From: CS4-C045 sp963844115
GTDB taxonomy: Bacteria; Planctomycetota; Planctomycetia; Pirellulales; UBA7805
Length of the DNA: 64,000 nt
Reading direction: 5' to 3'
Assembly: GCA_963844115.1 (NCBI GenBank)
Contig: CAWJNN010000006.1
Location: 14,417-78,416 of the forward strand
The notes under the pieces are model-generated. The model saw nothing but the letters and a program-made list of their open reading frames with translations, was not told the DNA's origin and did not search any database. The stretch's first letter is position 1, and each line of letters begins with the position of its first letter. A program made the translations under genes and the position numbers. Of this stretch, positions 40,351-49,410 are shown piece by piece.

Positions 40351-41208
40351 ATGTCATTACAGATTTACATCAACGGCACGTTGTACGACAAAGAAGATGC
40401 GAAGATCAGCGTCTACGATCACGGTTTACTGTATGGCGACGGCGTCTTTGAAGGGATTCGTAGTTACAGCGGGAAGCCATTCCGACTGGAATCGCATCTC
40501 GATCGACTGTGGGAGTCTGCCAAAGCGATCTGGCTGGAGATTCCGATCGACAAGAAAACGCTTGCCGCCGATATTGTTGAGACGCTGAAGATCAACAACA
40601 TCGATGACGGCTATGTCCGGCTGGTCGTGACCCGCGGCGCCGGGACGCTTGGTCTGGATCCAGACAAGTGCAGCGATCCGCAGGTGATCATTATCGCGGA
40701 CCGGATCGCGCTGTATCCGGAAGAGTTTTATACGAACGGTCTGGAACTGGTCACGGTCAGTACGATTCGAAATCATCCAGCCGCGCTCAGCCCGCGAATC
40801 AAGTCGCTGAACTATCTGAACAACATTCTCGCTAAAATCGAAGGTCAACAGGCCGGCTGCATCGAAGCCCTGATGTTGAATCACAATGGCGAAGTCACCG
40901 AGTGTACTGGCGACAACATCTTTCTAGTGCGTCAGGGGCAGTTGCTGACGCCTCCGTGTGATGCGGGAATTCTGGAAGGGATAACGCGCGAGGCGGTGTG
41001 CGAACTGGCTGAGGTGGCGGGGATCGTGGTGCGGCGAGTGGCACTAACGCGACATGATGTTTACATTGCCAACGAGTGTTTCCTGACGGGTACCGCGGCC
41101 GAAGTCGTTCCGGTCGTCAAGGTTGACCGACGGGTCATCGGCGACGGCAGTCCCGGTCCGATCACGTGTGATTTGATCAAGCGGTTCAAGTCGCTAACAC
41201 GCCGCTAA
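40351..41208 (+). CDS. ilvE: Branched-chain amino acid aminotransferase (class IV PLP)
   Basis: A 285-residue class IV aminotransferase. YDHGLLYGDGVFEGIRSY near the N-terminus, the PLP lysine in SPRIKSLNYLNNILAK, EALMLNHNGEVTECTGDNIF and LEGITREAV are standard IlvE/D-amino-acid-transaminase-like motifs. It should interconvert Leu, Ile and Val with their 2-oxo acids, although this family also includes D-alanine transaminases and aminodeoxychorismate lyase. The GIRSY phrase and FLTGTAAEVVPV ending favour IlvE. Start at ATG 40351. It converges with the DUF368 gene over a palindromic element. Confidence 0.85.
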   Translation: MSLQIYINGTLYDKEDAKISVYDHGLLYGDGVFEGIRSYSGKPFRLESHLDRLWESAKAIWLEIPIDKKTLAADIVETLKINNIDDGYVRLVVTRGAGTLGLDPDKCSDPQVIIIADRIALYPEEFYTNGLELVTVSTIRNHPAALSPRIKSLNYLNNILAKIEGQQAGCIEALMLNHNGEVTECTGDNIFLVRQGQLLTPPCDAGILEGITREAVCELAEVAGIVVRRVALTRHDVYIANECFLTGTAAEVVPVVKVDRRVIGDGSPGPITCDLIKRFKSLTRR

Positions 41209-41290
41209 ATTGCCGCATCAGCCGCGTCGAGTTTTTGGCCCACGGATAGCAGTGCCGACCCAAGGATGTTCTTCAGCGCGCGTCCGTTTT

Positions 41291-41363
41291 CGTTTAACGG
41301 CAAGCCGCAGGCGTCGGTGTCGCGCGACGGTAGACGCATTTGCCTGCGGCTTGCCGTTAAACG
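41291..41363. repeat. Palindromic element, copy 1 (cgtttaacggcaagccgcaggc)
   Basis: A 22-bp arm at 41291-41312 is the exact reverse complement of 41342-41363, with a 29-base loop. It lies between convergent ilvE and the DUF368 gene and would form a strong hairpin in both transcripts, so it probably serves as a two-way terminator. Its right arm supplies the TAA stop codon (41357-41359) of the DUF368 gene. A covarying second copy is at 52451-52518. Confidence 0.9.
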
Positions 41364-42376
41364 GATTTGCGACTCCGTCCCAGCGCGATCCAATGCAATA
41401 AGAAAACAAACAACGCCGCGGCAACCGCCAGCCCAATGTAAGTTGCGACGACCTGGCTTTCAAACTCAGCAGGTGAAGCGTTTTCCAAAAGGCGGTATTT
41501 GACTTTCAGCGATGCAGGATCCGCGAGATACTCTGCCATCTTTGCGTCACTAAAACCGAATACGTCGCGCAAATAGCCCTCGCTCGTAATATCCTTCTTA
41601 AATGGCCAGATCTTACGCAGGGAACCGAACATGAACCCGCACAGAACTGCCATCGTCGTATCAGCGTAATTGGCAAGCAGCCACCGCAGCAGCTTGCTGA
41701 ACATCAACAAGCCAACTGCACATCCGACCGCGAACACACCCAGTGTCACGAAGTCAGACCCGTTGGCCGTCCGCTCCGTTAGACGACTGACGGCACCGAT
41801 CACGTCGTAATACTTGCCCATTAGTACAAGAATGAAGGATCCGCTGATGCCGGGCAGGATCATCGCTGAAATCCCGATGACGCCACACAAAAACGTGTAC
41901 CCCTGGCCTGCCGGCGCAGACTGGGGTAACTGGCCCACCAGCCAGTAGGCAAAGATCGCACCCGCCAGCACGGCCAGAACCGTCGTCATGCGCCACGTCT
42001 GTACCAACCCGGCAACTAAAACACTGGACGCCACGATAAGGCCGAAGAAGACCGACCACGTCGGACCGTAGTGATGGCTCAACAGGTACTGCATCAAGCG
42101 TGCGAGACTGACGATCCCTAAACCGACGCCGATCCCAAGCGTCATCAGGAACCGCAAGTCGACATATACTGCGGCGGCGCGAAAGTCGCGCTTCACCACC
42201 AGCGAGATGAACGTCATATCGAAGCGACTGATGGCGAGGACCAGGCGCTGGTAGATGCCAAGGATCAGCGCAACAGTTCCGCCCGAAACCCCCGGGACAA
42301 CGTCCGCACCCCCCATGAGACAGCCGCGGCCAATTTGGAGGAGATCCGAGCGAATGTTAGATTGCGCTTCGTGCAT
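41357..42376 (-). CDS. DUF368 membrane protein, polyprenyl-phosphate translocase family
   Basis: A 339-residue polytopic protein with the family start ADVVPGVSGGTVALILG, a second VPGVSG-like repeat GISAMILPGISGSFILVLMG, and about nine TM segments. DUF368 proteins (PopT type) have been linked to recycling of undecaprenyl phosphate across the cytoplasmic membrane for wall and glycan synthesis. The SLRKIWPFKK loop is also typical. The protein ends IALGRSRKSV, its stop codon falling inside the palindromic repeat, so the extreme C-terminus may have been shaped by insertion of that element. Confidence 0.87.
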   Translation of the reverse strand: MHEAQSNIRSDLLQIGRGCLMGGADVVPGVSGGTVALILGIYQRLVLAISRFDMTFISLVVKRDFRAAAVYVDLRFLMTLGIGVGLGIVSLARLMQYLLSHHYGPTWSVFFGLIVASSVLVAGLVQTWRMTTVLAVLAGAIFAYWLVGQLPQSAPAGQGYTFLCGVIGISAMILPGISGSFILVLMGKYYDVIGAVSRLTERTANGSDFVTLGVFAVGCAVGLLMFSKLLRWLLANYADTTMAVLCGFMFGSLRKIWPFKKDITSEGYLRDVFGFSDAKMAEYLADPASLKVKYRLLENASPAEFESQVVATYIGLAVAAALFVFLLHWIALGRSRKSV

Positions 42377-42654
42377 ATGTTTTTCATTTCGTGTGGGATC
42401 GGTCGTCTGGATCGCATTATGATATCGCCGAAAAGAGTATCGCTGCCAACGCTTTACGGGCTATAGTCAATTGCCAAAATTAATCAGAAATAGCGCAGGT
42501 GGTTTCTGTTTTACAGAGTGCATCGGATGGGATGTTGACGTAAACCCAAACAGCTCTACAATTTCCGGTTACTTGATCGACTTTTTTGAGAAAATGATAG
42601 GGCAGCGTGACGCCGTTCCTCTGGCAGCGGTCGTCAAAAACAGGGAATGATTCC

Positions 42655-43557
42655 ATGTTGGCCCACGGGTCTGCAGCGGGCATTGAAGTCCACGCGCCGG
42701 CGAAAATTAATCTGTTCCTGGAAGTTATCGCAAGGCGTCAAGACGGTTATCACGAGATTGAGACCGTACTTGCGCCGATATCCTTGTACGACACCCTTGT
42801 TATGCGCACGGTAGGCCGGAAAGAATCTGGCGAGTCGGCGATTACGTTGGATGTTAACGTAGCGGTCGGCTTGAAACAAACCACTCCCGCTGGTCGGGAC
42901 AATCTGGCTGTACAGGCCGCCGAATTGCTGCGTGAGCAGGCTGGCGTCACGCAAGGTCTAGAGATTCGGCTGATCAAGCGGATCCCCTCGGAAGCGGGTT
43001 TGGGCGGCGCGTCCAGTGACGCGGCCGCAGTACTGATCGGTGCCAATCGCTGTTGGGAGCTGGGCTGGAGCGTCGATCGACTCTCGCAGCTCGCCGCGCA
43101 ACTGGGCAGCGACGTTCCGTTTTTCCTGACGCGAGGCGCGGCCATATGCCGTGGTCGGGGCGAAAGCGTCGAACCCTTGCCCGGGTTGGGCGGCTGGCAC
43201 CTGGTGATCGCTCATCCGCCAGACGGACTTGCGACAGCGCAAGTGTACCAACAGTGCAAGGTTCCTCAACAGCCGCAACGCGTCGAAGACTTTGTCAAGC
43301 GCAGCGAGGACGGTAGGGTACGACCCGCATGGAGGCACATGCACAACCGGCTGGAGACCGCCGCGTCCGAGTTGTTGCCTGGTATTCAAAGTATGAAGAA
43401 GGAATTCCATCGACTGAACTTTCTGGCACACCAGATGACGGGTAGTGGTAGCGCCTATTTCGGAATTTGTCGAAACGCTCGACAGGCAAGAAGCCTGGCC
43501 GAAGTATTGCGTTCCCGCTTGCCGGGAACGGTGTTTCAAGTTCGCCTTGATTGCTAA
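42655..43557 (+). CDS. ispE: 4-diphosphocytidyl-2-C-methyl-D-erythritol kinase
   Basis: IspE phosphorylates CDP-methylerythritol in the MEP isoprenoid pathway. Evidence: APAKINLFLEVIARRQDGYHEIETV at the start (substrate-binding Lys and Tyr-His, shown here only in part), the GHMP ATP loop SEAGLGGASSDAAAVL and MTGSGSAYFGI near the end. From ATG 42655 the protein has 300 residues, the family norm. A GTG at 42607 in frame would add 16 residues. The gene is divergent from the DUF368 gene and followed 30 bases later by spoVG, a neighbourhood (ispE-spoVG) seen in many bacteria. Confidence 0.93.
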   Translation: MLAHGSAAGIEVHAPAKINLFLEVIARRQDGYHEIETVLAPISLYDTLVMRTVGRKESGESAITLDVNVAVGLKQTTPAGRDNLAVQAAELLREQAGVTQGLEIRLIKRIPSEAGLGGASSDAAAVLIGANRCWELGWSVDRLSQLAAQLGSDVPFFLTRGAAICRGRGESVEPLPGLGGWHLVIAHPPDGLATAQVYQQCKVPQQPQRVEDFVKRSEDGRVRPAWRHMHNRLETAASELLPGIQSMKKEFHRLNFLAHQMTGSGSAYFGICRNARQARSLAEVLRSRLPGTVFQVRLDC

Positions 43558-43587
43558 GGGAATTGCTGAGCGCAAAAGGAGAGCATC

Positions 43588-44191
43588 ATGGAGATTACGG
43601 AAGTTCGCATCAAGCTCATGGAAGACGGTGGCGATCGATTGAAGGCTTTCTGTTCGATTACGTTCGATGACTGTTTTGTCGTGCGGGATCTAAAAATTAT
43701 CGAAGGGTCCAGTGGCCCTTTTGTGGCGATGCCCAGTCGCAAATTAACTGCGCATTGCCCTCAATGTGGTTGCAAAAATCATTTGCGCAGTGGTTACTGC
43801 AATCAATGTGGGAGCCGAATGCAGGAGGGTAGGGCCACGAAGGACGATGAAGGGCGGGCAAAACTTTATGCCGACATCGGCGCACCCGATCAACTCCCGG
43901 TGTCGAGAAATGATTCAGGAAAAAGTGATCGAGGCGTTCGACGAAGAGCTGAAACTAGCCAAGCAGCCAGGATACGTGTCGCGGTATGACGATTATGACT
44001 ATGACACGCACGAACCCCATTTCACCACCAAGCCGACCGGCGCCGCGGACAGTCGCAGCGAACAGCGAGATTCCACGAGGCGAATCGAGTCGCCCAATAC
44101 CGATCAAGCGGGACCTCCTCCGCCCAAACAACCACGAGAAAACGCGCCGAAACCGAAGACGGCCGGCGGCTTCGGCGAAGGTATTCTTTAG
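43588..44191 (+). CDS. spoVG: SpoVG-family protein with zinc-ribbon insert, one frameshift
   Basis: Removing one G at 43879-43880 (atcggcg for atcgcg) joins two frames into 200 residues. The N-terminus MEITEVRIKLMEDGGDRLKA, IIEGSSGPFVAMPSRK and, after the join, YADIAHPINSRCREMI are SpoVG hallmarks (a small RNA/DNA-binding regulator). Between MPSRK and the C-terminal helix a zinc ribbon is inserted: CPQCGC and CNQCGSR (two CxxC pairs). A 65-residue Pro/Asp/Thr-rich tail ends the protein. A strong aaaggag precedes ATG 43588. Uncorrected, the C-terminal helix would be lost. Confidence 0.9.
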
Positions 44192-44270
44192 CCTGGCGCG
44201 GCGACGGTGTTTTGGGCAGTGGCGATGTCCTGGGCAGTGACGATATGCCTTACCTGCTGGCGAGGCTCAT

Positions 44271-45617
44271 CTACCACTGATATTCCGCACCAACGTGGAA
44301 GCCGCTCAAAAATAGGTGGCCGTTCGTATTCAGAATGGTCGGACGCGGCTCGACGAATGGTGAATCCGTTGTGAAGTTGTCCGGTGCAAAAGAAACGCCT
44401 TCGACGAACAGCATCTGGTAACCCGCACGGATGTAAAATTCGCTAAACAAACGGTAGAGCGTATCGAAGTTGGCTTCCGCGACAAAAGCGGTCTGGCCGC
44501 GTCGCTGCTTGGCGAGTATCTCGTCAGTAATCGTCGTCGCCGTAATTCGCGTCGAGCTCTTTGCACTGTTTCCATAGATACCGGCCTGGAAGTTTCCGCC
44601 AAGCAACCAGCCTGGTGCGACGGTTCGCATGGCTTCAAGGCCAAAGTTGAAACCGACCAGGTCGTTGTCGGCAAGTGATCGGTAGTCCATCACTCCAGGT
44701 CCCCGCGGGTCGGCAGTGATCGGATCAATGTGCTCGACGGCCCTCGTCGAGTGGATCAAGGATTCGCGCAGTTGGAGGTAGCGGGCACCAAGGATCCAGG
44801 CACCCGTCCAGGGTTTCGTCGTGTGGCTCCAGCGGAACCAGGCATTCACTTCGTAATTGTCGAGCTCGGATAGATAGCGAATACGATGGTCTGCCGCCTG
44901 ATCGGTCTCTTCAAAGCCCTGCGCGGGATTGATTCCGAAATCGCTGAATACCGAGTACAGGCTATTGGTCGGACTGGTGACACGAGCCGCTCCGTCCCAC
45001 TGGAGTCCGCCCAGCCACCCGAGTTCCAGGTCAAAGCCGTGCCAGAGATCCAGAAAGAGCGAAACCTGTCCGGCCGAACTATTGGTTTCCAGATTCACAT
45101 CGCCCGTGCTCAAAAGGATAGGGCCCGTGACACCATCGGAGGTGAGCGGCAAGGATCCTGCCGAATCACTACGATTGAAATTTACGTACCGACCAGAAAT
45201 ATTGACCCAGTGGTCGTCGTAGCGTTGCGCGGTGATCAGCGCATCGTCGCCGTAGCCGCCGCGGTCCAGCCCGCTGTCACCGGCACCATAACTGCCGCCG
45301 GCACCATAACCGCCGGCATCTTCGCACGGTACGCCATCGGCGTCGTAGTAGTCACCGTATTCACCGTTACTAAGCCCAACCGGAACGATTGGAACGCTTT
45401 GCGGTGCAGGCGTTTGCGATGGCGCCAGGTTGGAGGAGTAATACTCCTCCCAGGGATTCGTTGGCGGCGTCTGAACAGATTCGGTCGAATCATACAGATG
45501 CTCGAATGACGTCTGGGCGCGCGCCGTTCCGCACGCGATCCAACAACAAATCGATGGCAACAATACTACGAGGGACCAGCGACAGAAAGCGGTGCTGGCA
45601 TTCCTTCGGGTCGTCAT
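44271..45617 (-). CDS. BBP7-type outer membrane beta-barrel protein
   Basis: A 448-residue exported protein. A signal peptide (LVVLLPSICCWIACGTARAQ) is followed by a Gly/Tyr/Asp-rich linker (about residues 85-120) and then alternating aromatic beta strands: DHWVNISGRYVNFNRSD, NYEVNAWFRWSHT, WILGARYLQLRESL, LVGFNFGLEAM, EFYIRAGYQMLF, ending FLSGFHVGAEYQW. The pattern of short amphipathic strands ending in an aromatic residue fits the planctomycete BBP7/DUF1551 family of putative porins. It probably sits in the outer membrane. Stop and start are unambiguous; transcribed alone. Confidence 0.8.
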   Translation of the reverse strand: MTTRRNASTAFCRWSLVVLLPSICCWIACGTARAQTSFEHLYDSTESVQTPPTNPWEEYYSSNLAPSQTPAPQSVPIVPVGLSNGEYGDYYDADGVPCEDAGGYGAGGSYGAGDSGLDRGGYGDDALITAQRYDDHWVNISGRYVNFNRSDSAGSLPLTSDGVTGPILLSTGDVNLETNSSAGQVSLFLDLWHGFDLELGWLGGLQWDGAARVTSPTNSLYSVFSDFGINPAQGFEETDQAADHRIRYLSELDNYEVNAWFRWSHTTKPWTGAWILGARYLQLRESLIHSTRAVEHIDPITADPRGPGVMDYRSLADNDLVGFNFGLEAMRTVAPGWLLGGNFQAGIYGNSAKSSTRITATTITDEILAKQRRGQTAFVAEANFDTLYRLFSEFYIRAGYQMLFVEGVSFAPDNFTTDSPFVEPRPTILNTNGHLFLSGFHVGAEYQW

Positions 45618-45927
45618 AAAAATGCTCCCCTGGCAGCTAGACGATCAAATGCTTGTTGGGCTATCGACGTCTTACAATCCGTAAATCAAATAGAACCGTC
45701 ACGAACGGTAAGGATTACGTGTCTTGGCCGCTCGCCGCAGTTTACCTGGACTGGCAGACGGGATACGACATCCTGATCGGATATCGTTGAAAACGTGATC
45801 GCCTAGGGTGAATTAGCAGTAAGGCGACGCCGAAGGCGGAACACTTGGCGCAGGTCATCCGCACGACAGGAGATCACCGGAAGTGCGCCGGCCAGCAGAT
45901 GCGCAGTGAAATGCTATCACCGCGGGT
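45618..45927. other. Intergenic region upstream of the BBP7 gene
   Basis: About 310 bases between the BBP7 start and the histidine kinase stop. An AT-richer stretch near 45640-45700 could hold the BBP7 promoter, but no boxes stand out. No gene seen. Confidence 0.4.
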
Positions 45928-47643
45928 TCAAGAAAACGATGTCTTGCGGATCGACGAGTCGCTATCGGACAATTCCGAATCCGGATCGTGGGGCGGGGCA
46001 ACGGGAATTTCGACCGTGAATCGGCTGCCTTTGCCAACTTCGCTGTCAACAAGAATCCTGCCACCGTGTTCATTGCAGATCTTTTGGCTGACGCTAAGGC
46101 CCAATCCGGTACCGCGACTCCCTTTGCTGGAAACGAATACCGTGAACATCTTATCCAGCTGTTCGTTCGGAATTCCGCTGCCCGTATCCTGCACGATCAC
46201 TTGCAACTGGGCGCGGTCGGCATCGTATTCCGTCCGGACATCGACTCTCTTCACGTCGGCCGATTCGCAGGCGTCCAAGGCATTAGTCACCAGGTTCAGG
46301 ATGGCGCGATGGATTCCTTCCGGATCGAACATTGCCGTGGGAATCCCATCCGCGGGTGACCAGTTCAACTGGACTTCTAACTCGGCGGCCCGTGCTTGCA
46401 TTAATTCGATGACGTCACCAACAACTTCGTTCAGCTCGGAAGCGACGACTTCGGGTTCACGCTCCTTGCTGTAAGTCAGCATGTCCAGGACCAGGTTCGA
46501 AATCCGGCCCTGGTTCTTTTCAACGATATTCCAGCCTTTTTCGACGATCTCTTTGTCATCATCGGCAAGCCCCATCTCGATCAGGTAACTGCCGCCGCGT
46601 ATTCCCTGCAGAATGTTCTTGATATGGTGTGACAGCGTTGCGATCGTCTGTCCGACGGCGGCCAGTTTTTCCGCTTGCAGCATGGCCGAATAGTACGATG
46701 TATCTTCGACGGCGAGTGCGGCCTGGTGAGCGATCGCAACCATTAATTTCAAGTGTTCTTCCGTGAACTTGTTACTGCCTGGTTGCAGGGAATGTTGCGG
46801 AGGCAACGACGTATCGATGTAGATCACACCTACCACGCCGTAGCGGCCCCGCATCGGCACGCAAATCGCCTCGCGAATCTGCATCTGCAGGATACTGGCG
46901 CCCGTATCCCAGCGTCTGTCATCCTTGGCGTTGCTGGTAAGGACACCTTCGTTGTGCTCAGTAACAAAGTCAAGAATGGTTTGGCTGATCGTAATTTTGC
47001 TTTCGTCCGAAACCCCCGCACGATTCCGCCGCACGCGCGGCGCTAGTTTGTCGGTTTCGTTGTTCATCAGCATGATGCAACCGCGATCGGCTTCGACCCA
47101 TTCGAAGATCAGCTCCATGATCCGGTACAACAGTTCGTCGATATCCAGCGTATGACTGACCGCGAGCGCCGTGCGATACATCACCTGGAGATTACTGCGC
47201 GCGCGGGCCAGCCAGGGGCTCTCCGAGTCGGTGGGGCTGGGCGCAAGGATATCGGCGTCACTTTCATGCGCTAACGAATGAATGATGTGTGATTCGTCCG
47301 AAGCATTCTGGCTGGTGATGTAAACGCTATCATCCAGCCCGGCGGCCGAGAATTGAGCACCCGCCGTGAACAGCAGCAGCGTACGACCTAGCTGCACCTG
47401 ATCGCCGCTGGACAACTTCCACTGGCCCACGCGCTGCTTGTTGACGTAGGTGCCGTTGGAACTGCCGAGATCGATCAATTCACAGCCGTTGTCACTACAG
47501 CGAATTTCGGCGTGCCGACGCGAAACTTCCGTGTCCTGCAAGCGAACGACGTTCGCCGTGTCGCGGCCGACACCGCAGGACGAACCTTCTAATTCGAACC
47601 GATGGCCACGATCGCGCCCCTGGATGACAAACAGCGATGCCAC
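45928..47643 (-). CDS. FHA-GAF sensor histidine kinase (soluble)
   Basis: About 571 residues from GTG 47643; a longer frame starts at 47754 and overlaps the receiver gene. Domains in order: FHA (RFELEGSSCGVGRD … SRRHAEI … LGSSNGTYVN), which binds phosphothreonine; GAF (HTLDIDELLYRIMELIFEWV … GCIMLMNNETDKL); a dimerisation/phosphoacceptor helix with histidine in IATLSHHIKNILQGIRGG; and HATPase (AILNLVTNALDACE, VQDTGSGIP, GTGLGLSV). There is no TM segment, so it senses cytoplasmic signals. The FHA module suggests crosstalk with a Ser/Thr kinase, a class abundant in planctomycetes. It follows the receiver gene in the same operon. Confidence 0.9.
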   Translation of the reverse strand: MASLFVIQGRDRGHRFELEGSSCGVGRDTANVVRLQDTEVSRRHAEIRCSDNGCELIDLGSSNGTYVNKQRVGQWKLSSGDQVQLGRTLLLFTAGAQFSAAGLDDSVYITSQNASDESHIIHSLAHESDADILAPSPTDSESPWLARARSNLQVMYRTALAVSHTLDIDELLYRIMELIFEWVEADRGCIMLMNNETDKLAPRVRRNRAGVSDESKITISQTILDFVTEHNEGVLTSNAKDDRRWDTGASILQMQIREAICVPMRGRYGVVGVIYIDTSLPPQHSLQPGSNKFTEEHLKLMVAIAHQAALAVEDTSYYSAMLQAEKLAAVGQTIATLSHHIKNILQGIRGGSYLIEMGLADDDKEIVEKGWNIVEKNQGRISNLVLDMLTYSKEREPEVVASELNEVVGDVIELMQARAAELEVQLNWSPADGIPTAMFDPEGIHRAILNLVTNALDACESADVKRVDVRTEYDADRAQLQVIVQDTGSGIPNEQLDKMFTVFVSSKGSRGTGLGLSVSQKICNEHGGRILVDSEVGKGSRFTVEIPVAPPHDPDSELSDSDSSIRKTSFS

Positions 47644-47734
47644 GCGTTCACTCTCGCAAGAACGAATTGAGCAAGGAAATTGAGCCAAGGATAAGGCGGG
47701 CGCGAAACCTTCGTGGTTCACGACCCAGATTGGC

Positions 47735-48100
47735 TCACTGCACCAACTGCTCAATTTTACGGATCAGTGGTCCGTAATGATAGGGTTTCGCAACGACCTG
47801 ATCCGCGGAATGCCCTCCCGCCCCGCGGCTGGGTATCTGGGCGTTGCCAATGACGACCAGGGTAGGCGATTCGTCATCCAAATCTTCCGCAAAATCGTCA
47901 CAAACCTTCTGCGGACCGCCGTTGGAGATCTCGAGGTCCAACACGATCACTTGGGGTTTGTGGGTCCGTGCCAGAGCCAGCCCTTGAGACGCGCCGCTGG
48001 CTTCGAGGATGGCAATGCCTCGTCGCTGCAACGCGGTTTTTAAGACCTCGCGTGAGTCCGCGGACTTATCGACAATCAAAACGCTGGGTTTGCTCAACAA
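47735..48100 (-). CDS. Single-domain response regulator (receiver)
   Basis: A 121-residue CheY-like receiver without an output domain. SVLIVDKSADSR gives the first acidic position, VIVLDLEISNGG the phosphoacceptor Asp, LVVIGNAQI the switch region (the usual Thr/Ser is less clear), and VVAKPYHYGPLIRKIEQ the conserved Lys-Pro. It probably receives phosphate from the FHA-GAF kinase just downstream, either as a phosphorelay intermediate or as a protein-interaction switch. Start at ATG 48100. Confidence 0.87.
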   Translation of the reverse strand: MLSKPSVLIVDKSADSREVLKTALQRRGIAILEASGASQGLALARTHKPQVIVLDLEISNGGPQKVCDDFAEDLDDESPTLVVIGNAQIPSRGAGGHSADQVVAKPYHYGPLIRKIEQLVQ

Positions 48101-48662
48101 GAAACGTATCTCCGTTGAATATCGGGCGTCGGGTGAGGAGCCGCGAGGGGTGAGGGGTAAGGGCTGACGGGCGAAGGTTCGTTGTCATTTGGGTACGCGG
48201 AATTCCGATTACGCTACCTTTACGCTTCGACCTCCGCCGTAATTCTGTCATCGCGGCTCATTCCGGGCGGGGCGGGAGGATATCGGGCGGGCCGTCGTTT
48301 GTCAAAACGAATTTGTGATTCGAGAGGTTGCAGGCGATGGTAGCGCTGGCATGAAGGCAAGTCTGCTAGCTGCACCGCACCGGCAGCTGATTTTCGCAGC
48401 CAATTTTCGTAGTGAACCGCGACGGTCGTCAACACGTAGGAACGGGACCAACGGCGCCGACTCACGACGGGCCAGTTGCCAGACTGCTTGTATAGCGAAG
48501 GAAAACTGGCCTTTACGCGCGGTACGCTTGTCGACACAATACCGCCGCGAATTTTGTCGAGCGCAAGCTGTGCCGTAACATCCTGCGTCGATCGGAGTCG
48601 ACGCGACATTTTAATCTCACGTGGTCACGGACGACCCAATCAGTTAGCAAGGAGTGCTACAC
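48101..48662. other. Gene-poor region between receiver and skp genes
   Basis: About 560 bases between divergent genes. Near 48127-48165 there are degenerate 7-bp words (gaggggt, gaggggt, aagggct) like a decayed heptamer array. A 129-codon minus-strand frame (48220-48609) has no family resemblance or Shine-Dalgarno. The right end holds aaggag for the next gene. Confidence 0.5.
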
Positions 48663-49325
48663 GTGATTATGCGAATTCTCTCCGCCGCTCCGGCGGCTCG
48701 TCTCGTTTGCGTTTTGACATTGTGTGTGGTCGCCGTCTATCCGACGGTCGCGGTCGCCCAAAACGGCACCAGAGCACCTGCCGATCGCATGGCCGTGATC
48801 GATCTTAAATACATCCTGGAACATCACCAGAGCTTTCGCGCCAAGATGGAGCAGGTGAAACAGAATTTCGAGACCGCCAGAGAACAACTAAAAGTAGAGA
48901 GTCAAAGTATCGTCGAAGCGGAGAAGCTGTTGAGTAAGTTGAATGTCGGCACTCTCGAATTCGACAGGCAGGACGAAGCCGTTGCGCAGCGTAAGGCGGA
49001 TTGGACGGTGAAGGCTAACAAGCTAAAAAAGGACATCCGCAATCAAGAATCGCAGATTCTGTGGGAGGTTTACCAAGAAATAATAGTGACGACGACGCAA
49101 TACTGTCAGCAAAACGGCATCGGCCTTGTTCTTCAGTTCAATGGCGAAGAGATCGATCCCAACAAAACCCAAAACCCACAGCAAGTCGTTGGGATGATGA
49201 GCCGACCCATCGTGTACAACTCCAGGCACCTGGACATCACAGGATGGATCCTGAAAGCGCTCAACGAGAGAGGTGGATCGCCGCGCGTCAGCGCGTCGCC
49301 GCCGAAACAAGGCGTGCCAAGGTAG
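48663..49325 (+). CDS. skp: OmpH/Skp-like periplasmic chaperone
   Basis: About 220 residues. A signal peptide (VCVLTLCVVAVYPTVAVAQ) precedes RMAVIDLKYILEHHQSFRAKM and a long charged helix with the coiled-coil tentacle of Skp (EQVKQNFETAREQL … ERQ-like heptads) and the closing GIGLVLQFNGEEIDPN. Skp holds unfolded outer membrane proteins in the periplasm. I prefer GTG 48663, eight bases after aaggag, to the in-frame GTG at 48654 or ATG at 48669. It heads the lipid A cluster skp-lpxC-lpxA, as in many Gram-negative bacteria. Confidence 0.85.
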   Translation: MIMRILSAAPAARLVCVLTLCVVAVYPTVAVAQNGTRAPADRMAVIDLKYILEHHQSFRAKMEQVKQNFETAREQLKVESQSIVEAEKLLSKLNVGTLEFDRQDEAVAQRKADWTVKANKLKKDIRNQESQILWEVYQEIIVTTTQYCQQNGIGLVLQFNGEEIDPNKTQNPQQVVGMMSRPIVYNSRHLDITGWILKALNERGGSPRVSASPPKQGVPR

Positions 49326-49410
49326 CGACCGAAACAACGTTCGCCGTACCGCACGTTTGTCATCGTCTCCGTTTCCCCCTCTGCCGATCACCCGTCCAGC
49401 GAATTGTCCG

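Noticed and set aside
48220..48609. 129-codon minus-strand ORF upstream of skp
   Set aside because: No homology-like motifs, no Shine-Dalgarno, and composition typical of non-coding GC-rich DNA.
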